Program-made: the position numbers and the translations under genes | Shown: positions 37,092 to 51,105 of the stretch, one piece after another | How positions within the stretch are numbered: the first letter of the stretch is position 1 | Layout of the letters: each line of letters begins with the position of its first letter | Notes under the pieces: model-generated | The model's database searches: none | What the model saw: only the letters and a program-made list of their open reading frames with translations | Told to the model about the DNA's origin: nothing | Origin: Nitrobacter sp. Nb-311A | GTDB lineage: Bacteria > Pseudomonadota > Alphaproteobacteria > Rhizobiales > Xanthobacteraceae | Direction of reading: 5' to 3' | Assembly: GCF_000152905.1 (NCBI RefSeq) | Contig: NZ_CH672417.1 | Coordinates: 257,585-321,584 of the forward strand | Length of the DNA: 64,000 nt

Positions 37092-37094
<3 letters not shown>
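36921..37094. repeat. mosaic of both repeat families
   Basis: GAGCATGATCCAGATCTTGA, TTTCGGGATTTGC, then CGCGTTTTCGAACGAAGCAT, GGGTGAATACCGGTC, AAGAAACGCGTCAAATCAAA and GCCGCTTCTGATTCTGCCAG. A diverged GAGCATGATC copy followed by a diverged GCGTTTTCGAGCG copy. It fills half of the 421-base gap 36671-37091 downstream of ppdK; no gene seen. Confidence 0.7.
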
Positions 37095-39938
<2,844 letters not shown>

Positions 39939-40014
39939 GGTTAGAAGCCATTCCACGTAAGGGAAATCGTGCGCGCCTTACACCACGTTTCGACGACTCC
40001 GCGCAAGCTGCGCC

Positions 40015-40111
40015 ATAGCGTTTTCAAGCGAAGTGAGACCCGTTCGCGTGAAGAAAATGCGTCAGATCAAAACCTAGGACCCTCGCCTCTGATCAGAAGC
40101 GAAGGCTCTAA
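40015..40111. repeat. intergenic repeat, GCGTTTTCGAGCGAAGTGG family
   Basis: TAGCGTTTTCAAGCGAAGTG, AAGAAAATGCGTCAGATCAA and CTGATCAGAAGCGAAGGCTC. Upstream of ppdK, downstream of ftsH. Confidence 0.85.
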
Positions 40112-40172
40112 CTCCCTTGTCCTGCAGGATATCGATATGAGGATTCAAACTCGGAAGCACGACGCAAATGAC

Positions 40173-40200
40173 AAACAGCCCGGCTTGCGCCGGGCTGTTT
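40173..40200 (-). terminator. Rho-independent-like terminator of ftsH
   Basis: 12-bp perfect stem AAACAGCCCGGC / GCCGGGCTGTTT with a TTGC loop, 40 bases downstream of the ftsH stop. The T-run is part of the stem, so it could work for both strands. Confidence 0.8.
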
Positions 40201-40239
40201 TGACCGTATCCGTCGATGGATCGCTTCGAACAGCCGGTG

Positions 40240-42162
<1,923 letters not shown>

Positions 42163-42498
42163 CGATCTTCCTTCGAGGCCGCGCGGATCGCAGCCGGATA
42201 TCCCTGCATCGACTTAATAGATGGGGGTTGCCGACACGTATACAATCTAGGCGCGGAGGCTGCCGCTGCCAAGGGAACCGGGAGGGCCCCTTCTTAAAAT
42301 AAAACCTATTCGGCCAGGGCCGTCGACACAAGGTTTCGCATTGCCGATATTTCTGCCTTACCCTTTGATCTGCTTCATCTTGTTGATCTGCTTCATCTTG
42401 GAAGCCGCGCGCCTGACGGAATTTGGACGCATGGCGGAAAATGAACTCCGGCTTGGATCATGGCCGGCGCTCTCTACGCGGCGATTAACGAAGCCGCA
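42163..42498. other. 336-base ftsH-tilS gap with a tandem repeat
   Basis: An 18-base unit GATCTGCTTCATCTTGTT occurs at 42367-42384, and its first 16 bases recur at 42385-42400. On the minus strand this falls in a 24-codon frame (42358-42432) encoding two KMKQI units; no ribosome site supports it as a gene. The ftsH promoter should lie in this gap. Confidence 0.5.
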
Positions 42499-43569
42499 TC
42501 AGTTGGCCCGACGCCGGGGCGGTGCAGGCTCGACGCTGATCCGTTCGGAGGTCAGCGTTACCACTGCCCCCGCCAGCGTCCTCCTGAGCAGAATGCGTCG
42601 ACCGGCATTCGCGTGATTTGCGGCGCTTTCAAGCGCCAGGAGCAGGGCCTCAACCTTACCCAGTTCGGCCGGCCCTTCACAGCCGACGCGATCGATCATT
42701 CGCAGCAGCAATCGAACCTTGATCTCCTCCGAGAGAGCCGCAAACGCCTCCGTTCGAAAGCCCGGTCGCTCCGCGCCGTCCTGCACGGCCAGATAACGCT
42801 CCGCGCCGTCGACGAGGAGTTCCAGCGCGATGTTGGCTCGCGCCAGGCGCGATGCGAGCCGCGCCAGGTTGCGGGCGTCGCATCCTTCCTCCGCCAGCGC
42901 CGGCATCAGAGCGCGCAAACGCGGACGCGTGAAATTGAGGTCGCGATTGGTCGGATCTTCCACGTAGTCAATCTTCGCTTTCTTCAGCGTGGCAATCAGC
43001 CTCGACTTCGGAACGTTCAGGAACGGCCGGGCCAGAATGAACCCGTCACGCATCGTTTCACGCGCCATGGCGGAGAGGCCCGCAATACCGCTGCCGCGTG
43101 ATATCCGCATCAGAACGGTTTCCGCCTGATCGTCACGGGTGTGAGCGGTGAGGATATGTGATGCGCCGTTGGCGCGGGCTGTTCTCGCCAGCAGGCGGTA
43201 GCGGGCGGCTCGCGCGGCGGCGGGCAGCCCGGATTCCGGCTTGGCGCCGCTCCAGCGCAGGGTGCGGTGGGTCACGCCGAGCGAGGTTGCGAGATTTTTG
43301 ACGTCCCGTGCCTCGCGCGCGGACCCTCGCCGCAGACCATGATCGACGGTGACGGCAATGAGGTCGGGACCGCGTGTCATGGCGCTCCGCCATCGCGCTG
43401 CGAGCCACATCAGCGCCATGGAATCGGGGCCTCCAGATACGGCGAGGACGAGCGCGCGTTCGCCTTTCCAGTCCGCGAACAGCAGTTTCGCTTCCGCCGC
43501 CGAAATCGGCAAGGTGGAGCACGCCTTCGACGGCCTTGTCGCGTGCGCGGTCGATCTAGTTCGAACCAC
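42499..43569 (-). CDS. tilS: tRNA(Ile)-lysidine synthetase
   Basis: Modifies C34 of tRNA-Ile(CAU) to lysidine. 356 residues. PP-loop LVLAVSGGPDSMALMWLAAR, VDHGLRRGSAREARDVKNLA, ILTAHTRDDQAETVLMRISR and GSGIAGLSAMA define the N-terminal domain; the C-terminal half is shorter than in E. coli, as usual in alphaproteobacteria. Start is GTG 43569, inside the 3' end of the upstream VOC gene (14-base overlap). Lies in the usual cpoB-tilS-ftsH order. Confidence 0.94.
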   Translation of the reverse strand: MVRTRSTAHATRPSKACSTLPISAAEAKLLFADWKGERALVLAVSGGPDSMALMWLAARWRSAMTRGPDLIAVTVDHGLRRGSAREARDVKNLATSLGVTHRTLRWSGAKPESGLPAAARAARYRLLARTARANGASHILTAHTRDDQAETVLMRISRGSGIAGLSAMARETMRDGFILARPFLNVPKSRLIATLKKAKIDYVEDPTNRDLNFTRPRLRALMPALAEEGCDARNLARLASRLARANIALELLVDGAERYLAVQDGAERPGFRTEAFAALSEEIKVRLLLRMIDRVGCEGPAELGKVEALLLALESAANHANAGRRILLRRTLAGAVVTLTSERISVEPAPPRRRAN

Positions 43570-43945
43570 CGATGTTCATCCCAAACGTCAGGCGACTGCC
43601 GTCCAGATCGTCGATGTCGAAGTCACGCAGGCCGTAGGGACGATCGCCCGGTGGATGCACGATGGTCGCCCCGCGCGACCTCAGCTCATCGTGCAGTGCG
43701 TCAACCTCGGTCACGAACACATTGACGGCGCCTTGGCCGGCTTCGCGTTGCGTCTTGTGCGCGGCCTGAAGATGAATCGTAACGTCGTCCCGCTCGACGC
43801 CGCCGCAGAAAACCGGATCACCGCAGGTGAAGCCCATCTTGAAACCGAGGACATCGCGATAATGGGCAACGGCCTTGGGGACGTCCTCGTCCTCGACCAC
43901 GAACAGGGTCGCGGCCGAACAAAATTGCGGGGCATCAAGGCTCAT
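43556..43945 (-). CDS. VOC-family (glyoxalase/bleomycin resistance-like) protein
   Basis: 129 residues with the betaalphabetabetabeta repeats: AATLFVVEDEDVPKAVAHYR DVLGFKMGF, then VNVFVTEVDALHDELRSRGA and PYGLRDFDIDDLDGSRLTFG. The metal or substrate ligands are not resolvable here. It lies between cpoB and tilS and overlaps tilS by 14 bases, which suggests coupled translation. Confidence 0.82.
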   Translation of the reverse strand: MSLDAPQFCSAATLFVVEDEDVPKAVAHYRDVLGFKMGFTCGDPVFCGGVERDDVTIHLQAAHKTQREAGQGAVNVFVTEVDALHDELRSRGATIVHPPGDRPYGLRDFDIDDLDGSRLTFGMNIGGSN

Positions 43946-44004
43946 CGGACAAGCTCCTTATAGTCGGAGACCCGCCCGAATTTACGCGATCCGGCGCATG
44001 TTCT

Positions 44005-44961
44005 CTAGCACTTCACCCGCTTCTGCTCGCGGTCCACGGCTTGTTTCACACCGGCGGAGGCGCGGGGATATTTGCGTGTGACCTCACCAAGCGCGGCGCA
44101 GGCGGCTTCCTTTTCTTTCAGGGCGGCCAGCGATTGTCCGAGCCGCAGCAACGCATCGGCCGCCTTCGCCGAACTGTCATACTTTGTGGTCACGCCTAGG
44201 AATACCTCAGCGGCCTCACGATATTTCTGGCGCTGGAACAGGCTTTCTCCCAGCCAGTACTGCGCGTCGCCCGTCAGCGTATCGGAGGGGTATTTCTGGG
44301 TGAAATTGCGCATGGTTTCCTCGGCAAGCGCATAGTCCTTGCGCTGCATGTAGCCGATGCCAAGATCGAATTCGTCGCGCGGCGTCGCCGATGGCGGCAG
44401 TGTTGTCAGGCCACCGGTATGGAGCGGAGCGTTGCCAGCTGTCGGGTAATTCCCCGAAGGCCGTGGACCGACGTTGGCGAGATCGAGCGGCGCGCCTGCT
44501 TCGCGGCCGCCGGGCGAGCCTACGGCCGCCGCCGCGATCGGCATCTGTCCGCCCCCCAGCGCGCGCGGCGCACCCGGGGCGTTGGGATTCCGGCTGGGGT
44601 CAAAGGCATCACCGCGGTGGCCTTGCGCAGGAGCGGCTACGACCCGCTCCTGCACGAGGGGAGGCTGACCTCCTCGCGGATCATAAGTCGGCTGGTGCGA
44701 GTCGGGACCGGGACGCGCCGGCGCAGTCGCCGCGACGCCAGGTGATGCCGTTCCCGGCTGCAACTGCCGGAGCTGTTGTTCGAGCATCTGATTCCGGTGC
44801 TGCAATTCTTCATTCTGCCCGGTCAGCGTTCGCAGCTGCTGTTCCAGTTGCTGAATGCGGAGTTCAGGATCGACGTCGTATTGCGCGGAGGCATGTGACG
44901 ATAGCACAAGCATCGTGGCAACAGCCATTGCACGGGCAAGCATCGGAGATATGGAAGACAT
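44005..44961 (-). CDS. cpoB: Tol-Pal system protein CpoB (YbgF)
   Basis: Periplasmic coordinator of peptidoglycan synthesis and outer-membrane constriction with TolA. 318 residues: signal peptide MARAMAVATMLVLSSHASA region, coiled coil LRIQQLEQQLRTLTGQNEEL QHRNQMLEQQLRQL (residues 35-70), a Pro/Gly/Ala-rich linker, and C-terminal TPR units (EFDLGIGYMQRKDYALAEET, PSDTLTGDAQYWLGESLFQR, SAKAADALLRLGQSLAALKE). It is separated from pal by a repeat and a terminator, so it is probably transcribed from its own promoter. Confidence 0.94.
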   Translation of the reverse strand: MSSISPMLARAMAVATMLVLSSHASAQYDVDPELRIQQLEQQLRTLTGQNEELQHRNQMLEQQLRQLQPGTASPGVAATAPARPGPDSHQPTYDPRGGQPPLVQERVVAAPAQGHRGDAFDPSRNPNAPGAPRALGGGQMPIAAAAVGSPGGREAGAPLDLANVGPRPSGNYPTAGNAPLHTGGLTTLPPSATPRDEFDLGIGYMQRKDYALAEETMRNFTQKYPSDTLTGDAQYWLGESLFQRQKYREAAEVFLGVTTKYDSSAKAADALLRLGQSLAALKEKEAACAALGEVTRKYPRASAGVKQAVDREQKRVKC

Positions 44962-45086
44962 TTTGGCCTGTCGACTGAATAAACGTCACATCGAAAGCGC
45001 CCCCATTGAAGACTTGAGTACGCCGAAAATGTGACTTGGTCCAACACCGGCAATCACTTTACGACGATCTTGCCGGTCAGTCTTCT

Positions 45087-45126
45087 CCTTAAAAAGAGTC
45101 TCGTGTCCTTAAAAAGAGTCTCGTGG
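45087..45126. repeat. 20-bp tandem repeat
   Basis: CCTTAAAAAGAGTCTCGTGT followed directly by CCTTAAAAAGAGTCTCGTGG, upstream of cpoB. Confidence 0.9.
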
Positions 45127-45129
45127 CGT

Positions 45130-45235
45130 TTGGAGCATTTTCCGGCGAAGTGGATACCGGTCCGCCGCAAGAAAATGCGGCCAGATAAAAATTTTGGAGC
45201 ATGATGCGATTCAACCCGGTCAGAATCATACTCCA
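45130..45235. repeat. composite intergenic repeat
   Basis: TGGAGCATTTTCCGGCGAAG, GGATACCGGTCCGCC, AAGAAAATGCGGCCAGATAA, then TTGGAGCATGATGCGATTCA ... GTCAGAATCATACTCCA. The same composite design as the copy at 9081. Confidence 0.75.
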
Positions 45236-45334
45236 GCGTCAAACGCTACCGGCCTGCCCTGCAGAGAAATAGCCGGTTTGCACCCGTCAAGACCGAGAGC
45301 AGGAGCCAGCTTTATTCCTTCGATTGTCCTGACG

Positions 45335-45362
45335 CAAAAAACCGGCGCCCAAGGCGCCGGCT
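45335..45362 (-). terminator. Rho-independent terminator of pal
   Basis: On the minus strand: CCGGCGCC - TTG - GGCGCCGG followed by TTTTTTGCG, 22 bases after the pal stop. Compact GC stem with a T-run, a textbook terminator. Confidence 0.88.
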
Positions 45363-45383
45363 GAAAACAAAACATGGGACGCG

Positions 45384-45878
45384 TCAGGAACTGGCGTTGA
45401 GCACGGTGACGGCGCGGCGGTTCTGGGACCAGCAGGAAATGTCGTTGCAGACCGCGACCGGGCGTTCTTTGCCATAGGAAATGGTCCGCATCCGGCCCGG
45501 GTCGATGCCGCGCGACGCAAGGAAACTACGAACGGTCTGCGCGCGGCGGGCGCCCAGCGCGATGTTATACTCGCGGGTGCCTCGTTCGTCCGCATGGCCT
45601 TCGATCGTGAAGGAATAGCGATTGTAGGTCTGCAGCCAACGCGCCTGCTTTTCCAGAGTCGTTATCGCCTGCGGCGACAGGCTGGTCTGATCGCTCTCGA
45701 AGAAAACGCGGTCGCCGACATTGACCACGAAATCCTGCTGGCTGCCCGGGGCCGCGGCGCCGGCCATCCCGCCCCTTCCGTCCATCGGATTCTTGTTGGC
45801 GCAGGCCCCCATCGACAGCGCCGCCGCAAGCACGGCAGCGAGCTTCAATCCCCGGAGGAATCGCTTCTGATCTAACAT
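45384..45878 (-). CDS. pal: peptidoglycan-associated lipoprotein Pal
   Basis: Outer-membrane lipoprotein that links to peptidoglycan and to TolB. 164 residues: signal peptide with lipobox LSMGAC (Cys26), then an OmpA-like domain FFESDQTSLSPQAITTLEKQ, FTIEGHADERGTREYNIALG, ARRAQTVRSFLASRGI and the GRMRTISYGKERPVAVCNDI end. A terminator follows. Here pal is 3.8 kb from tolB instead of adjacent to it. Confidence 0.96.
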   Translation of the reverse strand: MLDQKRFLRGLKLAAVLAAALSMGACANKNPMDGRGGMAGAAAPGSQQDFVVNVGDRVFFESDQTSLSPQAITTLEKQARWLQTYNRYSFTIEGHADERGTREYNIALGARRAQTVRSFLASRGIDPGRMRTISYGKERPVAVCNDISCWSQNRRAVTVLNASS

Positions 45879-46134
45879 TCCGGAGCCTCCACGCTCGCGT
45901 TTTCCACTGTTACCGCTCTACAGGGCGATGGTTAAGCGAACGTTCCGTCAACCTTGATGAGACGTTGCCCGACTGCATCAAATGCCATGTTTGTGAAAGA
46001 AGCGCCCGCGATGGTTAATGAGCCGCAAATATGGCGCGAGGGTGAACCGACAAACGATTTTCACAACCGCGAGATCCGGAGTGCGGCCATGCCCCCCTCG
46101 CCCATGATCCACATCGACGCAACAGATGTGGAGA

Positions 46135-46878
46135 TCAGGACCTCGGGACGATCGAGGATCGCGCGAACGGAAACGAAGACTCGAAGGGCGCGAGCATCGC
46201 CGCGCCAACTCTGCGTTCGAACAACATTCGACGCTCGAAATAGCTCGAACGAAGATACGGATAGCGGGCGAAAACCGTTTCGCGCGAGGCCGGAAAATCG
46301 ACCGCCATCAGGCAGATCGGCTTGATGAGGCCAGGATACAGGCGCGGCGGACTCAACGGCTGGTGGTTAAACAAGCGCCGGTAAAACGACCGGTGTTCGG
46401 CGCGGACGGTGGCCAGACCGAGGTCGGCATTGAAGAAGCTGCAGGCGACGAAGCATAGACGGAGTGTGATATAGGGCAATTCAGGAAATCGGCCCGCGAG
46501 TTCCGGGTCCGCCACAAAGCGGGTCGGGTCGACCATAACCTTGCCCCGATCGACCTCGGGCTGAAGATAATCGTTAAAGACATCTACCGACGGACTGAGA
46601 GGATGTTCCGGCGATGAAATGCTGAGACGGATGGAACTGGCGAGCGCGCCGTCCAGATAGACGCCGAAAATCCAGGAGTTCGGCATATCGTCGAAACGAT
46701 CGAAGATCTTGTGATCGCGGTTGGCCTCGATCGCCCCTTCATTCAGGTAGGCGCGATATCGAAGGCGGTAGATGATCTCCTTATCTGCCGGCGTTTCCAC
46801 CAAGCGATAGTCAACCCGATCGAGAAGCTCGATACCTCGGTCTGCAGGCTTGGCAATTGTCTGTGGAGCCGAACTCAT
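46135..46878 (-). CDS. N-acyl-amino-acid synthase (FeeM)-like GNAT protein
   Basis: 247 residues. The sequence LVETPADKEIIYRLRYRAYL NEGAI, then SWIFGVYLDGALASSIRLSI, KVMVDPTRFVADPELAGRFP and LRLCFVACSFFNADLGLATV resembles the FeeM/autoinducer-synthase-like GNAT group, which joins an acyl chain from acyl carrier protein to an amino acid. Assignment is from the fold pattern (RYRxY entry, SSIRL strand), so moderately sure. It is followed on the same strand by pal, and the GGDEF-EAL gene precedes it by 197 bases. A lipid-signal role coupled to cyclic-di-GMP is only an idea. Confidence 0.6.
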   Translation of the reverse strand: MSSAPQTIAKPADRGIELLDRVDYRLVETPADKEIIYRLRYRAYLNEGAIEANRDHKIFDRFDDMPNSWIFGVYLDGALASSIRLSISSPEHPLSPSVDVFNDYLQPEVDRGKVMVDPTRFVADPELAGRFPELPYITLRLCFVACSFFNADLGLATVRAEHRSFYRRLFNHQPLSPPRLYPGLIKPICLMAVDFPASRETVFARYPYLRSSYFERRMLFERRVGAAMLAPFESSFPFARSSIVPRS

Positions 46879-47075
46879 TGGAACACCCCCCGAGCCGCCC
46901 GATTCAGCCGGCGACGGAAGGTTAACAATTAGTTAATGAATTGAAAAGATAACAAAGCATTAGTGTTACCTCGTATCCCTCTCTTCTTTCATCCGCCGGC
47001 CCACAGGTTCGTCATTGCATGTCGAAATTAGAGGAATTCAAACCGGAACATAACGTGACTTGTGGGGAGTAACAT

Positions 47076-49397
47076 TCAAGCGATGGACCGGACAACCTTC
47101 ACTTTGTCACCACGCTGATGGCGTCCATGAGAGGACTCGAGCAGCTGGCGAATACGTGCCGCGGGCACCGGTCGGCTAAACAGATAGCCCTGCGCCTCCG
47201 TCACCGTGCTGTCGGCGCTGATGAGCTCGAGCTGCTCGTTGGTTTCAATGCCTTCGACGACGACGGCCATGCCGAGATCGGCGCTCAGCCTGGCCACGCC
47301 ACGCAACAGCGTCAGCGGCCGGTCCGTATCGATCCCCTCCAGAAAGGAGCGATCGATCTTGACCTTCTGAAGCGGGAAATTGTGCAGATAGCTGAGACTC
47401 GAATATCCGGTGCCGAAGTCATCAAGTGAAATCCTCACGCCCGCAGAATGCAATTGCGTCAGCGCGTCGTGCGTCCACTCCGTGTTGCGCAGCAACGACG
47501 ATTCCGTAATTTCGATTTCGAGACGATGCGCCGGAAGACCGGAAACCTCCAGCGCATAACGGACTTCGCTAAGGACGTCGCGCTGATGGAATTGCTGCGA
47601 TGAGAAGTTGACGGCGACACTGACAGCCTCCGGCCACATCATGCATTCCATGCAGGCCTTGCGCAAAATCCAGCGGCCGAGATCGAGGATGAGGCCCATC
47701 TCCTCCGCCACCGGAATGATATCCATCGGGGAGATCATCCCGCGCGTAGGATGATTCCACCGCAGCAGCGCCTCGCAGGCCATGATCCGTCCTGACCTCA
47801 AATTGACCAATGGCTGATAAAACAGCTCGAACTCTTCGTTGGCCAGCGCTTTGCGCAGATCGAGTTCGAGGACGCGTCGCCTTTCGACGGTTTCCGCCAT
47901 CTCGCTGCGGAAGAAGCAGAACGTTCCACGTCCATCCGCCTTGGCCCGGTAGAGCGCCATATCGGCGTGCTTGAGAAGGTTGTCAGCGGTGGCGCCCGGC
48001 GAAGTCAGCGCGATGCCGATGCTCGCGCCGATCTCGACAAGGTGACGATCGACCTCGTATCGCTCGGTGAGACGCTCGACGATGCGGCGGGACAGCGCCG
48101 CCGCCTCCTCCGGCGACTGAATGTTTTGCTGGAACACGACAAACTCGTCGCCGCCGAATCGCGCAACGAAATCTTCCGGGCGCAGCATTCCGCGTAGCCG
48201 GTCGGCGACAATGCACAACAGGCGGTCGCCGCAGGGATGGCCGAGCGTATCATTGATCTGCTTGAACTGATCGAGATCGATGAACAGCAGCGCCGAAAGC
48301 CGCGACCGGTCGGTCGGGGATTCCAGCAGGCGTTCGATTTCGTCGCGGAAGCTGAGCCTGTTTGGCAGATCCGTCAGCGAATCGAACCGAGCAAGATGGC
48401 TGATTCGCGCTTCCGCCTTGCGCCGCTCCGTGATGTCTTCGACCAGAACGACGGTGCCGCCGCCGGCCATCGGCTGGAATGTCCATGACAACGCCCGGCC
48501 TTGTTCCAAATCCGCGTCGGAGGTCACCATGGCGCCGGCTTGCGAATTCTCGAGCTCCGAATTGATCGCCCGTCCGTTTTCTGACGAAATCGCCCCGGCA
48601 ACCACGCAGGCCGCGATGAGCTCCGACGCACCGACGTTGCGATGAACGAAGTCGGCGGGGAGATGCATCATTTCGCCGAAGCAGTAGTTCATCACGCCGA
48701 GGCGGCCGTCGGCGTCGAACATGCATAGGCCATGAGGCATGTTGTTCAACGCAGTGTCGAACTGGCTGGCGAGCGCTGCTTCACGCTCGCGCGCAATCAG
48801 CGCGCGGACAAAGATGGCCTGCAGCCTTGTCGTGATCCTCTCGAGGCCGAGGAAATACAGCACGGTGAGAAGCGCCATCCCAATATAGTAGGGATCAGCG
48901 CGTAACATCATCGCTCCCGCCATCGGCCCGCAGGTCAATAGAATTTGGAGATGGAATATCCACGGGCGCCCGTAGGCCCGGCCCGCGCCGGCCGCTACAT
49001 ATCCCGTGGTGACCGAGATGCAAATCATGTGAGCGACGGCATCGTCGGTCATCAAAAGCGCGATCGCGCACCATGCACCAAGGGCAACTGCGTAGAGCAC
49101 CGCTCCTATCTGATAGCGGGCCTCCCAGCGCGCGGCTTCGCCGATGGTTAGATCCGAACGGCGGTTCTTGTATTTCGTCATGTCGAAGGTGCGGAGCACG
49201 CCAATCAGAACCAGAAGCACCGCGCATGGCCACAGGAGATGGTTGCCGGTCTTCAATGCGGTCATAAGCGCCGCAATCGCAGCGCAGACCGCGCCAGCGA
49301 ACATCGGCGCCGGATTCTGAAATAGGGAACCCACAAGCGCCGCATATATCGCTGGCGACATCGTATCGGTGTCGTGATGGTGGTCGGCCAACTGCAT
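47076..49397 (-). CDS. membrane GGDEF-EAL cyclic-di-GMP protein with PAS domain
   Basis: 773 residues. An N-terminal membrane part with about six helices (IYAALVGSLFQNPAPMFAGA VCAAIAALM and more) covers residues 1-190. A PAS-like domain follows (LASQFDTALNNMPHGLCMFD ADG), then GGDEF with intact RFGGDEFVVFQQ and EAL with CEALLRWNHPTRGMISPMDI and DDFGTGYSSLSYLHNF. Both active sites look intact, so it could make and break cyclic-di-GMP; which activity dominates cannot be told. It sits between tolB and the FeeM-like gene. Confidence 0.92.
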   Translation of the reverse strand: MQLADHHHDTDTMSPAIYAALVGSLFQNPAPMFAGAVCAAIAALMTALKTGNHLLWPCAVLLVLIGVLRTFDMTKYKNRRSDLTIGEAARWEARYQIGAVLYAVALGAWCAIALLMTDDAVAHMICISVTTGYVAAGAGRAYGRPWIFHLQILLTCGPMAGAMMLRADPYYIGMALLTVLYFLGLERITTRLQAIFVRALIAREREAALASQFDTALNNMPHGLCMFDADGRLGVMNYCFGEMMHLPADFVHRNVGASELIAACVVAGAISSENGRAINSELENSQAGAMVTSDADLEQGRALSWTFQPMAGGGTVVLVEDITERRKAEARISHLARFDSLTDLPNRLSFRDEIERLLESPTDRSRLSALLFIDLDQFKQINDTLGHPCGDRLLCIVADRLRGMLRPEDFVARFGGDEFVVFQQNIQSPEEAAALSRRIVERLTERYEVDRHLVEIGASIGIALTSPGATADNLLKHADMALYRAKADGRGTFCFFRSEMAETVERRRVLELDLRKALANEEFELFYQPLVNLRSGRIMACEALLRWNHPTRGMISPMDIIPVAEEMGLILDLGRWILRKACMECMMWPEAVSVAVNFSSQQFHQRDVLSEVRYALEVSGLPAHRLEIEITESSLLRNTEWTHDALTQLHSAGVRISLDDFGTGYSSLSYLHNFPLQKVKIDRSFLEGIDTDRPLTLLRGVARLSADLGMAVVVEGIETNEQLELISADSTVTEAQGYLFSRPVPAARIRQLLESSHGRHQRGDKVKVVRSIA

Positions 49398-49711
49398 CGG
49401 CTGCGCGCATCCTTTCCGCGCGCGCAGTATTACCGGCTGCTCATGAAGCCTTTCTGAGCGAACATCGTTACCGCGCAGTTTGAACCGATCTTCTCAAGGA
49501 GAGATTCCACAAATTAATCAGCCGGTTGGGCCGGTTCCAACCCAATCCGGCTTCGGCTCACCAATGGTTTCATAAAAAGGACGACGGGTTTACGGTTGCT
49601 CGGGCTGCCGAGGAGCTGACGGCGCGTCCGGTCCACGACGGTGTCGCCCCTCAATTTTTCACGGACAAGATCATCCCGCGGGCGTGTTCTTGGCCCTCGC
49701 GAGGTTCCGGC
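49398..49711. other. 314-base gap downstream of tolB
   Basis: No repeat element, terminator hairpin or convincing gene is seen between tolB and the GGDEF-EAL gene. The promoter of the latter probably lies at its right end; the C/G-rich content gives no clear motif. Confidence 0.4.
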
Positions 49712-51064
49712 TTATGAGAGCAGGGGTGACCATGCCGGATCAGACGCGAAACCAGGCGTAGGAACTTTCAATTCGTTGCGGCCCGAGACGTCGATCGTAT
49801 AGAGCGATGGTCCACCGGCGCCGCCGGGGTCGCGGAAGAACATCAGGACGCGGCCGTTGGGCGCGAAGGTCGGCCCCTCATTGTGAAATCCCGACGTCAG
49901 GATCCGTTCGCCTGAACCGTCCGGCTTGATGATGCCGATAGAGAACTGGCCCCCGCCTTGCTTGGTGAAGGCAATATAGTCACCGCGGGGCGACCACACC
50001 GGGGTCGAGTAGGAGCCCTCTCCGAACGAGATGCGTTGCGCCCCGCCACCGGACGCTCCCATCACATAAATTTGCGGCTTGCCGCCGCGATCCGACTCAA
50101 AACAGATGCGGGCGCCGTCCGGCGAATAAGAGGGCGACGTGTCGATCGCCGGCGTATCGGTCAGACGTGTCGTCGACTTCGAACGCAAGTCCATCACGAA
50201 CAGATTCGAATTTCCGCCCTGCTGCAGACTCATGATGATGCGTTGACCATCCGGCGCGAAACGCGGCGCGAAGGACATGCCGGGGAAATTGCCGACGATT
50301 TCACGCTGTCCGGTTTCGATGTTGAACAGATAGACCCGAGGATCGCCCTGCCCGAACTCCATGTAGGTGATTTCCTGGGTCGAGGGAGAAAAGCGCGGCG
50401 TGATCACGAGGTCGGCGCCGCGCGTGAGATAGCGCACGTTGGCGCCGTCCTGATCCATCAGGGCCAGGCGCTTGACGCGGTGCTGCGATGGCCCGCTCTC
50501 GTCGACGAACACCACGCGGCTGTCGAAGTAACCCTTCTCGCCCGTCAGGCGTTCGTAAATCTGATCCGAAATAATGTGCGCAATGCGCCGCCAGTACTCC
50601 GGCGATGTAAAATATTGCTGGCCGGCGAGTTGCTGGCCTGTTGCGACATCCCACAGGCGAAACTCGGCCTTGAGCCTTCCATCGCCCTGACGCGTCATGC
50701 GTCCGGTCACCAGCGCCTGCGCATTAATAGTCTTCCAATTGGCGAACTGCGGCGGCACGTCGATGTTGGTGATCTTTTCGATATACGCGGCCTGGTCGAT
50801 CGGCGCGAACAATCCGCTGCGCTTGAGATTGTTGGTGATAACCTTGGCGACACCGGCGCCGACCTCGTTGTCCGACGCTGAACCTCCGACAAAATTCGGA
50901 ATGGCGATCGGAAGCGGCGCGACATTACCCTCGGTGATCTGGACCCGCGCCTGACCGAGGGCTTGACGGCCGCGCAGCAACACAGCGGCCGATGCCATCC
51001 CGAAAAACATGTGTCGGCGGTTCAGGCGGAACGGCATTCTCTGCAATTCATTTCTCTCGATCAT
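49712..51064 (-). CDS. tolB: Tol-Pal system beta-propeller protein TolB
   Basis: Periplasmic partner of Pal and TolA. 450 residues. The N-terminus carries a twin-arginine-like signal ([20 protein letters not shown]), then the TolB N-domain ([40 protein letters not shown]) and a six-bladed propeller with repeats such as [40 protein letters not shown] and [17 protein letters not shown]. Start is ATG 51064; a Met ten residues later is possible. In the tolQRAB order. Confidence 0.96.
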   Translation of the reverse strand: MIERNELQRMPFRLNRRHMFFGMASAAVLLRGRQALGQARVQITEGNVAPLPIAIPNFVGGSASDNEVGAGVAKVITNNLKRSGLFAPIDQAAYIEKITNIDVPPQFANWKTINAQALVTGRMTRQGDGRLKAEFRLWDVATGQQLAGQQYFTSPEYWRRIAHIISDQIYERLTGEKGYFDSRVVFVDESGPSQHRVKRLALMDQDGANVRYLTRGADLVITPRFSPSTQEITYMEFGQGDPRVYLFNIETGQREIVGNFPGMSFAPRFAPDGQRIIMSLQQGGNSNLFVMDLRSKSTTRLTDTPAIDTSPSYSPDGARICFESDRGGKPQIYVMGASGGGAQRISFGEGSYSTPVWSPRGDYIAFTKQGGGQFSIGIIKPDGSGERILTSGFHNEGPTFAPNGRVLMFFRDPGGAGGPSLYTIDVSGRNELKVPTPGFASDPAWSPLLS

Positions 51065-51105
51065 TGGTCAGACTTTTCTTTTCCGCACCGTTCGTCGCAG
51101 CGCGC

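Noticed and set aside
42341-42616. Plus-strand hydrophobic frame of 91 codons in the ftsH-tilS gap
   Set aside because: It comes from the tandem repeat (CFILLICFIL) and runs into the tilS shadow; no ribosome site.
45087-45126. CRISPR-like repeat upstream of cpoB
   Set aside because: Only two adjacent copies without spacers; a simple tandem duplication.
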